Shown here piece by piece: positions 1-8,118 of a stretch of 40,224 nucleotides of DNA; position 1 is the stretch's first letter, and each line of letters begins with the position of its first letter. The translations under genes were made by a program, and so were the position numbers. The stretch is from contig JAZLBZ010000073.1 of the NCBI GenBank assembly GCA_045613945.1, positions 1 to 40,224 of the forward strand, in the 5' to 3' direction. The notes under the pieces were generated by a model. The model made no database searches and had not been told where the DNA came from. It saw only the letters and a list, made by a program, of their open reading frames with translations. The DNA is from HGM04593 sp045613945. GTDB taxonomy: Bacteria; Bacteroidota; Bacteroidia; Bacteroidales; Bacteroidaceae.

Positions 1-370
1 TTGGTCTTCCCATACCTGGTGGTCGGCCTCGTTTCTTGGTTGTTGACAGAGCTTCAAAGCCACCAGTCCTGTATGTCCTTAACCATACAACCAGACGGCT
101 GGTACTTACTCCATATTTTATCGAGGCTTGCACCAAAGATATACCATTGTTTTCAATATCCAAAACAACTTTATATCTAAAAGTTGCATCGCTACGAGTG
201 TACTCTTGCCGATGAAGAACCTTTACTCCTTTTTTCTGGTACAAAAACCACAGTTTGGATAGTTGGGCTTCATTAATACCATAATTGGTATGAACATAAT
301 TGATGGAATATCCATCTTCAAGCATATGCATGTATTTTAGCAATGCTGAATAATCGTGTTTTTTACGCAT
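1..370 (-). CDS. IS3-family transposase OrfA (helix-turn-helix subunit), partial
   Basis: Open from an ATG at 370 to the left edge (about 123 codons visible), reading MRKKHDYSALLKYMHMLEDG at the start. The protein has two predicted helix-turn-helix segments (around YSINYVHTNYGINEAQLSKL and GISLVQASIKYGVSTSRLVV) followed by a basic tail rich in Lys/Arg/Gly/Pro. This is the arrangement of the InsJ/OrfA subunit of IS150-type elements, which binds the terminal inverted repeats. The catalytic OrfB (DDE integrase) would follow on the minus strand beyond the window. The ATG lies only 5 bases inside the subterminal hairpin of the element. No frameshift is seen in the visible part. Family assignment is by motif and layout only. 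Confidence 0.8.
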   Translation of the reverse strand, partial: MRKKHDYSALLKYMHMLEDGYSINYVHTNYGINEAQLSKLWFLYQKKGVKVLHRQEYTRSDATFRYKVVLDIENNGISLVQASIKYGVSTSRLVVWLRTYRTGGFEALSTTKKRGRPPGMGRP

Positions 371-416
371 AAATAAACCCCAAAAGTTTTTTGTCTAACT
401 TTTGGGGTTCACTTCA
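1..416 (-). mobile_element. End of an IS3-family (IS150-like) insertion sequence
   Basis: The element runs off the left edge. Its visible terminus is at 416, where the minus strand begins with TGAAGTGAACCCCAAAAGTT. This is a TG-starting end followed by an ACCCCAAAAGTT core, as in the IS150 group of IS3 elements. A subterminal inverted copy of the core (CCCCAAAAGTT at 378-388, partner at 398-408) makes an 11-bp hairpin just upstream of the transposase start. The element is inserted immediately upstream of the promoter of the next gene. The other end and any target duplication are outside the window. Confidence 0.8.
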
Positions 417-429
417 CGCGTCGCTGCAT

Positions 430-460
430 TTTTGATTTTAAGAAATTAATGCTAACTTCG
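430..460 (+). promoter_or_regulatory. Promoter of the kinase/RapZ-C gene
   Basis: A -33 element TTTTTG (430-434 region) and a -7 element TAACTTCG (453-460) are separated by about 18 bases, fitting the Bacteroidota sigma-ABfr consensus TTTG/TAnnTTTG with one change. The predicted transcript start is near 467, about 60 bases before the ATG at 528. The IS element ends only 14 bases upstream. Confidence 0.6.
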
Positions 461-527
461 CGCATGGACTTTGACCCGCAAAATGACAAGGTGCATTGGG
501 CTGTATTGTTAATTGAACTTTTTTGTT

Positions 528-1967
528 ATGGAAGATGTAAGGAACTTATATATAGAGAAATTCGGCTGCGCACCGCAGTCGGTTGTGAGGTTGACGGGTG
601 ACGGCTCGAACCGTGCCTACTACAGAGTGTCGGGGATGGTGTCTGCAATGGCGGCGGTGGGAACATCGGTCGATGAGAATAGGGCTTTTATTGCCTTGTC
701 TAAAGCCTTTCGGGTAGCGGGTGTGGCTGCTCCCGAAGTCCTTGCCGTTTCGGATGACGAATTGTGCTATCTGCAAGAGGATTTGGGTGACGTAACACTG
801 TTTGCCTCGCTTGCGCAGGCGCGTGAGACGGGGGGCTTTACTCCGGCCGATATTGAGACTCTTTGCAGGGTGGTGTCGCTGCTTCCAAAGATTCAGTTTG
901 GGGTGGCACGCAATTTCGACTTTTCGCTATGCTATCCTGTTTGTGATTTCAATGAACGCACTGTCATGTGGGACTTGAACTACTTCAAGTACTGTTTTTT
1001 GAAGGGCGCCGGTATTGAATTCAACGAAAATAGATTGGAGAATGAGTTTGTGGAACTCACTTCGCAACTGTTGAGTGATAATGACAATGTTTTCCTGTAT
1101 CGCGATTTTCAGTCCCGTAATGTGATGCTCAAGGATGGCGAACCATATTTTATTGATTTTCAGGGTGGTCGCAGGGGACCTGTCTATTACGATATTGCAT
1201 CGTTCATAGGGCAGGCGCGAGCAAAATATTCTGCAGAGGCCGTTGCTGCTATGACCGAGGCCTACCTGGAGGCTCTTGCCGGCTACAAGGCGGTTGACAA
1301 GGCGCACTTTATGAAGATGCTCCGTCTGTTCCGCATCTTCAGGCTGCTGCAGAATCTTGGAGCATACGGCTATCGCGGGCTTTTTGAACGCAAGAAGGCT
1401 TTTGTGGAGAGTATCCCGTCTGCAATGGAGCAACTGCTGCTGTTACTTGGAGGTGATGATTGTGATTTTCCTTATATACGCTCATTGGTGGAGGAGATAG
1501 CGGCGTTGCCTATGTTCGTGCGTAGCGACTCAAAAGAACTGACGGTTGATGTAATGAGTTTCTCATACAAGCGTGGCATTCCCGATGATATATCGGGCAA
1601 TGGCGGTGGTTTTGTCTTTGATTGCCGCGCTATACATAACCCCGGGCGTTACGAACCCTACAAGAAACTCACCGGCATGGATGCTCCGGTTATTGAATTC
1701 CTTGAAAAAGAGAGTAATATCGCCGAGTTTCTTGAAAATGCATACGCACTTGTGGATGAAATGGTCGATACATATAAGAGGCGCGGCTTTACCCATATTC
1801 AGGTGTGTTGTGGCTGCACCGGCGGGCAGCATCGCTCTGTCTACAGCGCAGAGCATATCGCACGCCACGTGGCCGACAAGTTTGGTGTCCGCGTGGTTGT
1901 CACCCACAAAATGCAAGGGGTGAACTATGTGATAGAGGCGACGCCTAAAGGTGGAAGTGAAAAGTGA
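528..1967 (+). CDS. Phosphotransferase (APH/AmgK-like) fused to a RapZ C-terminal domain
   Basis: A two-domain protein of 479 aa. The N-terminal ~320 residues are an aminoglycoside-phosphotransferase-fold kinase. It shows a GDGSNRAYYRV nucleotide-binding segment, a catalytic loop YRDFQSRNVM near residue 192 and a metal-binding IDFQGGRRGPVYYDIAS segment. Relatives include the anomeric MurNAc/GlcNAc kinase AmgK. The C-terminal ~135 residues match the RapZ C-terminal domain, with SFSYKRGIPDD, VFDCRAIHNPG, a LTGMD motif and the signature CGCTGGQHRSVYSAEHIA. The P-loop NTPase half of classical RapZ is absent, replaced by the kinase. RapZ-C in enterobacteria binds glucosamine-6-phosphate, so a role in amino-sugar metabolism or sensing is an inference. 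I chose the ATG at 528; an in-frame TTG at 513 exists but the ATG fits the promoter and domain start. Monocistronic, with a terminator at 1993. Confidence 0.85.
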   Translation: MEDVRNLYIEKFGCAPQSVVRLTGDGSNRAYYRVSGMVSAMAAVGTSVDENRAFIALSKAFRVAGVAAPEVLAVSDDELCYLQEDLGDVTLFASLAQARETGGFTPADIETLCRVVSLLPKIQFGVARNFDFSLCYPVCDFNERTVMWDLNYFKYCFLKGAGIEFNENRLENEFVELTSQLLSDNDNVFLYRDFQSRNVMLKDGEPYFIDFQGGRRGPVYYDIASFIGQARAKYSAEAVAAMTEAYLEALAGYKAVDKAHFMKMLRLFRIFRLLQNLGAYGYRGLFERKKAFVESIPSAMEQLLLLLGGDDCDFPYIRSLVEEIAALPMFVRSDSKELTVDVMSFSYKRGIPDDISGNGGGFVFDCRAIHNPGRYEPYKKLTGMDAPVIEFLEKESNIAEFLENAYALVDEMVDTYKRRGFTHIQVCCGCTGGQHRSVYSAEHIARHVADKFGVRVVVTHKMQGVNYVIEATPKGGSEK

Positions 1968-1992
1968 AATCTCATGCGGAATGGCACAAACC

Positions 1993-2040
1993 AAAAGGGC
2001 ATCTTTAAAAGGTTTCAGCGCATTGCTCGAATGCCCTTTT
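1993..2040 (+). terminator. Rho-independent terminator after the kinase/RapZ-C gene
   Basis: Perfect 10-bp arms AAAAGGGCAT (1993-2002) and ATGCCCTTTT (2031-2040) with a 28-base loop and a T-rich 3' side. It lies 25 bases after the stop codon. The A-run on the left arm would let it act on both strands. Confidence 0.75.
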
Positions 2041-2063
2041 AAATTTCAATTGCTGTTCTTGAA

Positions 2064-2095
2064 TTTTGTTAAAAGAATGAAAAGAACTACTTTTG
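2064..2095 (+). promoter_or_regulatory. Promoter of the FISUMP lipoprotein gene
   Basis: TTTTG at 2064-2068 and TACTTTTG at 2088-2095 with a 19-base spacer: an exact match to the Bacteroidota -33/-7 pattern, 23 bases upstream of the ATG. Confidence 0.7.
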
Positions 2096-2117
2096 CCTAT
2101 AATTTATTTGTATTTTT

Positions 2118-3254
2118 ATGAAAAAACAATTCTTTTTTCTTTTAGGCCTGCTTGTTGCCTTTTCGTTGCTCTTTGTCTCTTGTGACGAGAATGAGCAGGA
2201 TACTAACATCTGTAAGATTACCGTAATCCACGATGGTGATGGCACAGTTTCTATAACCGAGAACAATGGTACATCAGTAGATGTACTTATAGGCAGTCAA
2301 GTGGAGGTTGTTGCCACTCCTGCTGTTGGCTGTGCATTCACTGGGTGGTACTTAAGTGACGGTGAAACATTGGTAAGCACCGAAGCAAAATTTATATTTA
2401 CAGCATCGGAAAACACAACTTTGATTGCGAAATTTGAAAAACTCTTTAACCTCATCATCCGCAGCGTTGGTGGTGGCAGTGTCTCTTTCAAGGAATCAGC
2501 CGATGAATCGCTTGTTTTTTTGCCCGGCAGTGAGGTGACCGTAGTTGCCACTCCCAATGCGGATTGCGATTTCATTGGTTGGTTTGTTGGTGATGCAGAG
2601 ACTCCTGTTAGCACTGACACTGAATACACATTCACAGTAACAGAAGATGTAACTTTGATTGCGAAATTTGATGTGAAAGTAAACTACAACGGTCACGAAT
2701 ATGTCGACCTCGGCTTGCCCAGTGGTATAAAATGGGCTACCTGCAATGTTGGCGCAAATTCTCCCTGGGAGTACGGCGGTTACTACGCTTGGGGTGAGAC
2801 CGAAGAAAAGGAAAACTATGATTGGAGTACTTACAAATGGTGCAACGGTAGTTCCAATACTATGACTAAGTATTGCACAGTTGACGGTAAAACCGTTCTT
2901 GACCCCGAGGATGATGTCGCTCACGTAAAATGGGGTGGCAGTTGGCGCATGCCTACATTGGATGAACTAGATGAACTTCTCGACAATTGCATCTGGACCT
3001 GGACAACCCAAAACGGCGTAGACGGCTACAAGGTCACCGGCTCCAACGGCAACAGCATCTTTCTCCCTGCTGCGGGCTACCGCGACGGTTCGACTCTCCG
3101 CAGCGGTGGCAGTTACGGCCACTTTTGGTCGAGTTCGTTGGTAGAAGGCCACAATAACAGCGCGTACTACTTGCGCTTCTACAGCAGCGGCCGCTATGAC
3201 TGGAGCGTCGTCACCCGCTTCGACGGCTTTACGGTGCGCCCTGTCTCAAAGTAA
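2118..3254 (+). CDS. Surface lipoprotein with two InlB-type repeats and a FISUMP domain
   Basis: A 378-aa protein starting with a lipoprotein signal peptide; the lipobox Cys is residue 22 (LLFVSC). Two tandem ~77-residue modules follow (about 33-108 and 110-187). Each has the pattern G.V...F.GW....E..VST...F.FT....TTLIAKF, typical of the divergent InlB B-repeat / Listeria-Bacteroides repeat families. The rest (about 190-378) is a Fibrobacter succinogenes major paralogous (FISUMP) domain: YVDLGLPSGIKWATCNVGA, YYAWGETEEK, WRMPTLDEL and a C-terminal FTVRPV. Such proteins are usually outer-membrane anchored and surface exposed; the ligand is unknown. The last ~250 bases are noticeably more GC-rich than the first half of the gene, suggesting a different history for the FISUMP module. 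It has its own promoter and is followed by a dispersed repeat, so it is probably monocistronic. Confidence 0.85.
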   Translation: MKKQFFFLLGLLVAFSLLFVSCDENEQDTNICKITVIHDGDGTVSITENNGTSVDVLIGSQVEVVATPAVGCAFTGWYLSDGETLVSTEAKFIFTASENTTLIAKFEKLFNLIIRSVGGGSVSFKESADESLVFLPGSEVTVVATPNADCDFIGWFVGDAETPVSTDTEYTFTVTEDVTLIAKFDVKVNYNGHEYVDLGLPSGIKWATCNVGANSPWEYGGYYAWGETEEKENYDWSTYKWCNGSSNTMTKYCTVDGKTVLDPEDDVAHVKWGGSWRMPTLDELDELLDNCIWTWTTQNGVDGYKVTGSNGNSIFLPAAGYRDGSTLRSGGSYGHFWSSSLVEGHNNSAYYLRFYSSGRYDWSVVTRFDGFTVRPVSK

Positions 3255-3360
3255 GGTGAAAGTTTGTGCAAGCGAGTGAGTGAAAATTTATTTTCAATCG
3301 CAACGAGCGTAGCCAAGGCTCAATCACGCGAAGCGTGGTTAAAACTGAAAGGTGAAAGGG
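3255..3360 (+). repeat. Dispersed hairpin repeat, copy A
   Basis: Starts at the stop codon of the FISUMP gene. It has a stem TGAAAAT-TT-ATTTTCA (3281-3296) and then a second hairpin CACGC-GAA-GCGTG (3325-3337) followed by GGTTAAA and a GTGAAAG-type purine tract. Copies B (19117-19240) and C (38325-38463) have the same order of parts with different but still paired stem sequences. Confidence 0.75.
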
Positions 3361-3378
3361 TTTAAACGAACCGAAAAG

Positions 3379-3455
3379 GAGATGTCTCCACTACGGTCGA
3401 CATGACATATTTACTTTTTTCAGAATGTGGGTCAACTGCTATATTGCTACTTTAT
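3379..3455 (+). repeat. Second repeat module shared with 19294-19370
   Basis: Begins with the palindrome GAGATGTCTC (3379-3388), then ACGGTCGACATGACATA, an unmatched stretch of about 30 bases, and GGTCAACTGCTATATTGCTAC. The stretch at 19294-19370 has the same blocks with a few substitutions (GAGATATCTC, ACGGTCGATATGACATA, GGTCAACTGATATATTATTAC). Both lie about 100 bases after a hairpin-repeat copy. Confidence 0.7.
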
Positions 3456-3464
3456 AATATGTTT

Positions 3465-3504
3465 AAAATGCGTTCTTTCGGTAAATCCGGGAGAACGCAT
3501 TTTT
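3465..3504. terminator. Symmetric hairpin terminator between the lipoprotein gene and ileS
   Basis: Arms AATGCGTTCT and AGAACGCATT are perfectly complementary, flanked by A's on the left and TTTTT on the right, so it could stop transcription from either side. Confidence 0.7.
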
Positions 3505-3534
3505 GTGATTTTTGTAACCTGTTTATCTCGCTCG

Positions 3535-3569
3535 TTTTTTGCTATATTCGCCAAATTAAATTATCTTTG
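3535..3569 (+). promoter_or_regulatory. Promoter of the ileS operon
   Basis: TTTTTTGC at 3535-3542 and TATCTTTG at 3562-3569 with a 19-base gap match the Bacteroidota promoter consensus. The start codon follows 35 bases later. Confidence 0.75.
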
Positions 3570-3604
3570 CAAGATTAAACGGAAAATATAGAAAAAACAG
3601 ATAT

Positions 3605-6600
3605 ATGAAAAAGAAATTTCCTGTATATAATCAGTTGAACCTTTCTCAAATAAATAAGGAGGTTCTTGGTGAATGGGACGAGAATGATTTGTTCTCAAAG
3701 AGTATGACCGAACGTGAGGGTGCTCCTTCGTTTGTGTTCTTTGAGGGCCCTCCTTCGGCTAACGGTATGCCGGGCATCCATCACGTGATGGCACGCAGTA
3801 TCAAGGATACTTTCTGCCGTTTCAAGACAATGAAGGGATTCCAGGTGAAGCGCAAGGCCGGCTGGGATACTCACGGTTTGCCTGTAGAACTTGGCGTGGA
3901 GAAGAAACTGAACATTACAAAAGAGGATATTGGCAAGAAAATTTCAGTAGATGACTATAACCGCAACTGCCGCGAGGAGGTCATGAAGTACACCCGCGAG
4001 TGGACCGACCTTACACGCAAGATGGGTTACTGGGTTGACCTTGAGAATCCATATATCACATACGAGAATAGTTACATAGAGTCATTGTGGTGGCTGCTCA
4101 AGCAACTCTACAATAAAGACTTGCTTTATAAAGGCTACACAATCCAGCCATATTCTCCGGCTGCGGGTACAGGTTTGAGCTCGCACGAGTTGAACCAGCC
4201 AGGCTGCTACCGTGACGTGAAGGATACGACTGCTGTTGCGCAGTTCCGTATGCTCGACCCTAAACCCGAGATGACTGCATGGGGAACACCATACTTCATT
4301 GCATGGACAACAACTCCCTGGACATTGCCTTCAAACACTGCGCTTTGTGTTGGCCCAAAGATTGACTATGTTGCTGTGCAGACATACAATGCCTACACAG
4401 GACAGCCTGTGACACTTGTGCTTGCAAAGGCTCTTTTGGCGGCTCACTTCAACCCTGCAGGTGCCGAGATGGCGCTCGAGGATTACAAGGCCGGCGACAA
4501 GGTGGTTCCTTACAAGGTGATTGCAGAGTACAAGGGCAGCGACCTTGTTGGTATGCACTATGCGCAGTTGTTCCCCTGGGTAAAACCCGTCAGAAAAGAG
4601 GGTGACACTGTTGTTGATGCATCGGCCGATGCATTCCGAGTAATCCCCGGCGACTATGTTACAACCGAAGATGGTACAGGTATTGTTCACATTGCACCTA
4701 CATTCGGTGCCGACGATGCATTCGTTGCAAAGGCAGCCGGCATTCCTTCGCTCTTTATGATAAACAAGAAGGGGGAGACCCGTCCAATGGTTGACTTTAC
4801 CGGTAAGTTCTGGGCAATGGATGAACTTGACGATGATTTCGTTGCAAACTTTGTAAATGTTGATGAGTATGCGAAATTTGCTGCAGCATACGTGAAGAAC
4901 GCATACGACCCACAATATACTGTTGACGGACGCTACGATGACAAGGCTGCTGCAAAGGCCGAGACACTTGACGTTGCGCTCTGCATGGTGCTCAAGCAGG
5001 CAGGCCTGGCATTCAAGATTGAAAAGCACGTGCACAACTACCCACACTGTTGGCGTACAGACAAGCCGGTGCTCTACTATCCGCTCGACAGTTGGTTTGT
5101 GCGTGCATCGCAGATGAAGGAGCGCATGAGCGAACTCAACAAGACTATCACCTGGAAACCCGAGTCGACAGGTACAGGCCGTTTTGGCAAGTGGCTCGAG
5201 AACCTGAACGACTGGAACCTGAGCCGTAGCCGCTATTGGGGTACACCGCTGCCAATCTGGACAAGCGAGGATGGCGAGGCTATCTGCATTGGTTCTGTGG
5301 CTGAACTTTATGATGAGATTGAGAAGGCTGTTGCTGCCGGTGTAATGGCAAGCAACCCATATAAGGATAAAGGTTTTGTGCCTGGCGACTACAGCAAGGC
5401 AAACTATGACAAGATTGACCTTCACCGTCCATATGTTGACGATATCAAACTCGTCTCTTCGACCGGCAAGGTGATGACACGCGAACTCGACCTCATTGAC
5501 GTATGGTTCGATTCGGGTGCTATGCCTTATGCACAGATTCACTATCCATTTGAGAACAAGGAGATTCTTGATAACCGTTCGGTATATCCGGCCGACTTCA
5601 TTGCCGAGGGTGTTGACCAGACACGTGGATGGTTCTATACCCTGCATGCCATTGCTACAATGGTGTTCGACAGCGTGGCATACAAGACTGTAATTTCAAA
5701 CGGCCTAGTGCTCGACAAGAATGGCGATAAGATGTCAAAGCGTCTTGGCAATGCTGTTGATCCATTCGATACAATTGAGAACTATGGTAGCGATGCATTG
5801 CGCTGGTACATGATTACCAACTCGGCTCCCTGGGATAACCTCCGTTTCAACGAGGAGGGTGTCAAGGAGGTTACACGCTCATTCTTTGGCAAGTTGTATC
5901 AGACATATAGTTTCTTTACAATGTATGCCAATGTTGATGGCTTTACATATGCCGAGCCGGATGTTCCCCTTGCCGAGCGTCCCGAACTTGACCGCTGGAT
6001 ACTCTCGGCGCTCAACACATTGGTGAAGAATGTGAACAGTTGCCTTAACGACTATGAGCCTACAAAGGCAGGTCGTTTTATTCAGGATTTTGTTATTGAC
6101 AACGTAAGTAACTGGTTTGTACGCTTGAGCCGCAAGCGTTTCTGGGGTGCCGGCCAGAGTACAGATAAACTTTCGGCATACCAGACACTTTACACTTGCC
6201 TTGAGACTGTAGCACGCCTTATGGCGCCTATTGCACCGTTCTATGCAGAACGCCTGTATCAGGATTTGACATCGGTGACAGGTCGTGGCGATGCTGCTTC
6301 GGTTCACCTTGCGAAGTTCCCTGAGTGTGACGAGCAGAGCGTGGACAGCGAACTCGAGTACCGTATGGTTCTTGCACAGCAGATATCTTCAATGGTTCTT
6401 GCGCTCCGCAAGAAGGAGGCGCTCATTGTTCGTCAGCCATTGCAGAAGATTGCAATTCCTGCGGCAGATGAGGTTATGAAGTCACGCATAGAGGCAGTCA
6501 AGCAACTTATCCTCAACGAGGTCAACGTAAAGGAACTTGTCTTTGTGGAGGGTGATGGTATTCTCGTGAAGAAAATCAAGTGCAACTTCCGTACTCTCGG

Positions 6601-7087
6601 CAAGAAGTTCGGCAAACTCATGAAGAGTGTGAATGAGGCTGTTGTGGGTATGTCACAGGAACAGATTGCAGAACTTGAGAAGAACGGTAATATTACCCTG
6701 CAGGTTGAGGGTGCTGATGCTCTCATTGAACTTGCCGATGTTGAAATCTTCAGCGAGGATGTTCCAGGCTGGACAGTTGCCAATGAAGGCGCGCTGACCG
6801 TTGCGCTTGATGTAGAGGTTACTGACGACTTGCGCCGTGAGGGTATTGCACGTGAGATTGTCAAGAAAATTCAGGCAATGCGCAAGGATAGCGGCTTTGA
6901 TATTGTTGACCGCATTGAGGTTGTGATTGAACGAAACGAGGCGACAGATGCTGCGGTTGAGCAGTTCAATGCATATATCTGCAACCAGGTGCTTGCCGAT
7001 AAACTGTCGGTTTGCGACACCGTTGAGGGCGACAATGCTGTTGAACTTGACAGCGCTGTTGTGAAGATTGCGGTGAGAAAACTATGA
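3605..7087 (+). CDS. ileS: Isoleucyl-tRNA synthetase
   Basis: A cytoplasmic class I aminoacyl-tRNA synthetase that charges tRNA-Ile. It is 1160 aa, the long form typical of Bacteroidota. The ATP-binding HIGH-type motif is in PPSANGMPGIHHVMARSIKD near residue 56. The editing-domain (CP1) signatures AWTTTPWTLPSNTAL and GTGIVHIAPTFGADD are present. The WFDSGAMPYAQ segment precedes the KMSKR loop (DKMSKRLGNAVDPF, about residue 708). A long anticodon-binding/C-terminal region follows. Expected catalytic and editing segments are intact. It has its own promoter and is the first gene of a run with the DksA/TraR-like gene (38-base gap), lspA and the DUF4296 gene. An ileS-dksA-like-lspA order recurs in Bacteroidota. 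No T-box or other leader regulator is seen upstream. Confidence 0.97.
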   Translation: MKKKFPVYNQLNLSQINKEVLGEWDENDLFSKSMTEREGAPSFVFFEGPPSANGMPGIHHVMARSIKDTFCRFKTMKGFQVKRKAGWDTHGLPVELGVEKKLNITKEDIGKKISVDDYNRNCREEVMKYTREWTDLTRKMGYWVDLENPYITYENSYIESLWWLLKQLYNKDLLYKGYTIQPYSPAAGTGLSSHELNQPGCYRDVKDTTAVAQFRMLDPKPEMTAWGTPYFIAWTTTPWTLPSNTALCVGPKIDYVAVQTYNAYTGQPVTLVLAKALLAAHFNPAGAEMALEDYKAGDKVVPYKVIAEYKGSDLVGMHYAQLFPWVKPVRKEGDTVVDASADAFRVIPGDYVTTEDGTGIVHIAPTFGADDAFVAKAAGIPSLFMINKKGETRPMVDFTGKFWAMDELDDDFVANFVNVDEYAKFAAAYVKNAYDPQYTVDGRYDDKAAAKAETLDVALCMVLKQAGLAFKIEKHVHNYPHCWRTDKPVLYYPLDSWFVRASQMKERMSELNKTITWKPESTGTGRFGKWLENLNDWNLSRSRYWGTPLPIWTSEDGEAICIGSVAELYDEIEKAVAAGVMASNPYKDKGFVPGDYSKANYDKIDLHRPYVDDIKLVSSTGKVMTRELDLIDVWFDSGAMPYAQIHYPFENKEILDNRSVYPADFIAEGVDQTRGWFYTLHAIATMVFDSVAYKTVISNGLVLDKNGDKMSKRLGNAVDPFDTIENYGSDALRWYMITNSAPWDNLRFNEEGVKEVTRSFFGKLYQTYSFFTMYANVDGFTYAEPDVPLAERPELDRWILSALNTLVKNVNSCLNDYEPTKAGRFIQDFVIDNVSNWFVRLSRKRFWGAGQSTDKLSAYQTLYTCLETVARLMAPIAPFYAERLYQDLTSVTGRGDAASVHLAKFPECDEQSVDSELEYRMVLAQQISSMVLALRKKEALIVRQPLQKIAIPAADEVMKSRIEAVKQLILNEVNVKELVFVEGDGILVKKIKCNFRTLGKKFGKLMKSVNEAVVGMSQEQIAELEKNGNITLQVEGADALIELADVEIFSEDVPGWTVANEGALTVALDVEVTDDLRREGIAREIVKKIQAMRKDSGFDIVDRIEVVIERNEATDAAVEQFNAYICNQVLADKLSVCDTVEGDNAVELDSAVVKIAVRKL

Positions 7088-7125
7088 AAAACTTGATTAC
7101 TAACTATAATAATTGATTTTGAGAT

Positions 7126-7500
7126 ATGGCAGAAAAAGTTCGTTATTCAGACGAGGAGTTGGAAGAATTCCGCGCTGTGATTTTGCAGAAACTTGAACTT
7201 GCAAAGAGAGATTATGACCAGATAATGAGAGCATTGCGTCACGAGGATTCAAATGACGTTGCCGATACATCGCCAACATACAAGGGACTTGAGGATGGCA
7301 GTGATGCAGCATACCTCGAGGAGCAGATGCAGATTGCCGGCCGTCAGGCGAAATTTATTCAGGGCTTGCAGGCTGCGCTCATCCGTATCGAAAACAAGAC
7401 ATACGGTATCTGTCGCGAGACCGGTAAACTCATTGCAAAGGAGAGACTGATGGCTGTGCCACACGCAACTCTCAGTATTGAAGCAAAGAAGAATAGATAA
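7126..7500 (+). CDS. DksA/TraR-family protein with degenerate zinc finger
   Basis: A 124-aa protein: an acidic, helical N-terminal coiled-coil half, with the conserved SPTYKGLEDGSDAA segment around residues 48-63, followed by a short C-terminal module. This is the layout of DksA/TraR-type proteins that bind the secondary channel of RNA polymerase. The C-terminal C4 zinc finger is degenerate. Only one cysteine remains (GICRETGKLI, about residue 98), and the positions of the other three ligands are other residues (for example AVPHAT). It therefore probably folds without zinc, as in several Bacteroidota homologues. It sits between ileS and lspA in the same transcription unit. Whether it acts on RNA polymerase is inference from family membership. 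Confidence 0.85.
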   Translation: MAEKVRYSDEELEEFRAVILQKLELAKRDYDQIMRALRHEDSNDVADTSPTYKGLEDGSDAAYLEEQMQIAGRQAKFIQGLQAALIRIENKTYGICRETGKLIAKERLMAVPHATLSIEAKKNR

Positions 7501-7507
7501 GTTACTT

Positions 7508-8110
7508 ATGATGGCAGAGTCCAAAAGACGTTGCTGCTTTATATGGTGCTCGGTTTTACTTGCAATCTTTATCGATCAACTGATAAAGATTGCAGTTAAG
7601 ACGAGTATGCCTTTAGGCGGCGGTTTTTCTGTTTTTGGCGATTGGTGCCAGATTCGTTTCATTGAGAATAATGGAATGGCGTTTGGCATGGAACTGGGCA
7701 GTAAACTGTTCCTGACAAGTTTTCGCATAGTCGCAGTCGCGTTCCTTGTGTATATACTCATCAGGCTTATAAGGAACAGGGACTATCCGCTTGGCTTTGT
7801 CTTTACGGTTGCAATGATACTGGCCGGTGCTGTCGGTAACATTGTGGATTGCCTCTTCTATGGCGAGATTTTTTCGTCAAGTTATGGGCAGATAGCGCAT
7901 TTTGTACCCTGGGGTGAAGGGTATGCCTCTTTCATGGAGGGGAGGGTAGTGGATATGTTCTACTTCCCGCTTTTTACGTGGCCCGAGTGGGTGCCGCTCA
8001 TTGGTGGTGACATATTCTTTGGTCCCGTATTCAATTTTGCCGATGCGTGCATCAGTTGCGGAGTGGTGGCAATACTCATTTGGTATAGAAAATACGTTTT
8101 CAGCAAATAG
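7508..8110 (+). CDS. lspA: Lipoprotein signal peptidase (signal peptidase II)
   Basis: An inner-membrane aspartic protease that removes the signal peptide of diacylated prolipoproteins. It is about 200 aa with four hydrophobic segments. The first is near FIWCSVLLAIFIDQLIKIAV. The conserved NNGMAFGM segment follows, then the two catalytic aspartates in GAVGNIVDCLFYG and FNFADACIS. A VVDMFYFPLF segment and a Bacteroidota-type insertion (about residues 120-165) lie between them. I chose the ATG at 7508, 7 bases after the preceding stop; a second ATG at 7511 is equally possible, and an upstream in-frame start at 7478 would overlap the previous gene. Its products include the several lipoproteins in this window. 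Confidence 0.95.
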   Translation: MMAESKRRCCFIWCSVLLAIFIDQLIKIAVKTSMPLGGGFSVFGDWCQIRFIENNGMAFGMELGSKLFLTSFRIVAVAFLVYILIRLIRNRDYPLGFVFTVAMILAGAVGNIVDCLFYGEIFSSSYGQIAHFVPWGEGYASFMEGRVVDMFYFPLFTWPEWVPLIGGDIFFGPVFNFADACISCGVVAILIWYRKYVFSK

Positions 8111-8118
8111 TGGATAGG

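Noticed and set aside
376..410. The CCCCAAAAGTT hairpin as a terminator
   Set aside because: It is better explained as the terminal and subterminal repeats of the IS element, and the same sequence recurs as a solo element at 20586.
1573..1923. 116-codon plus-strand frame inside the RapZ-C part
   Set aside because: It is an alternative frame of a region with strong RapZ-C motifs in the main frame.
4331..5647. 438-codon open frame on the minus strand inside ileS
   Set aside because: It lies fully antisense to a clearly conserved synthetase and shows no family motif; it results from the codon use of ileS.
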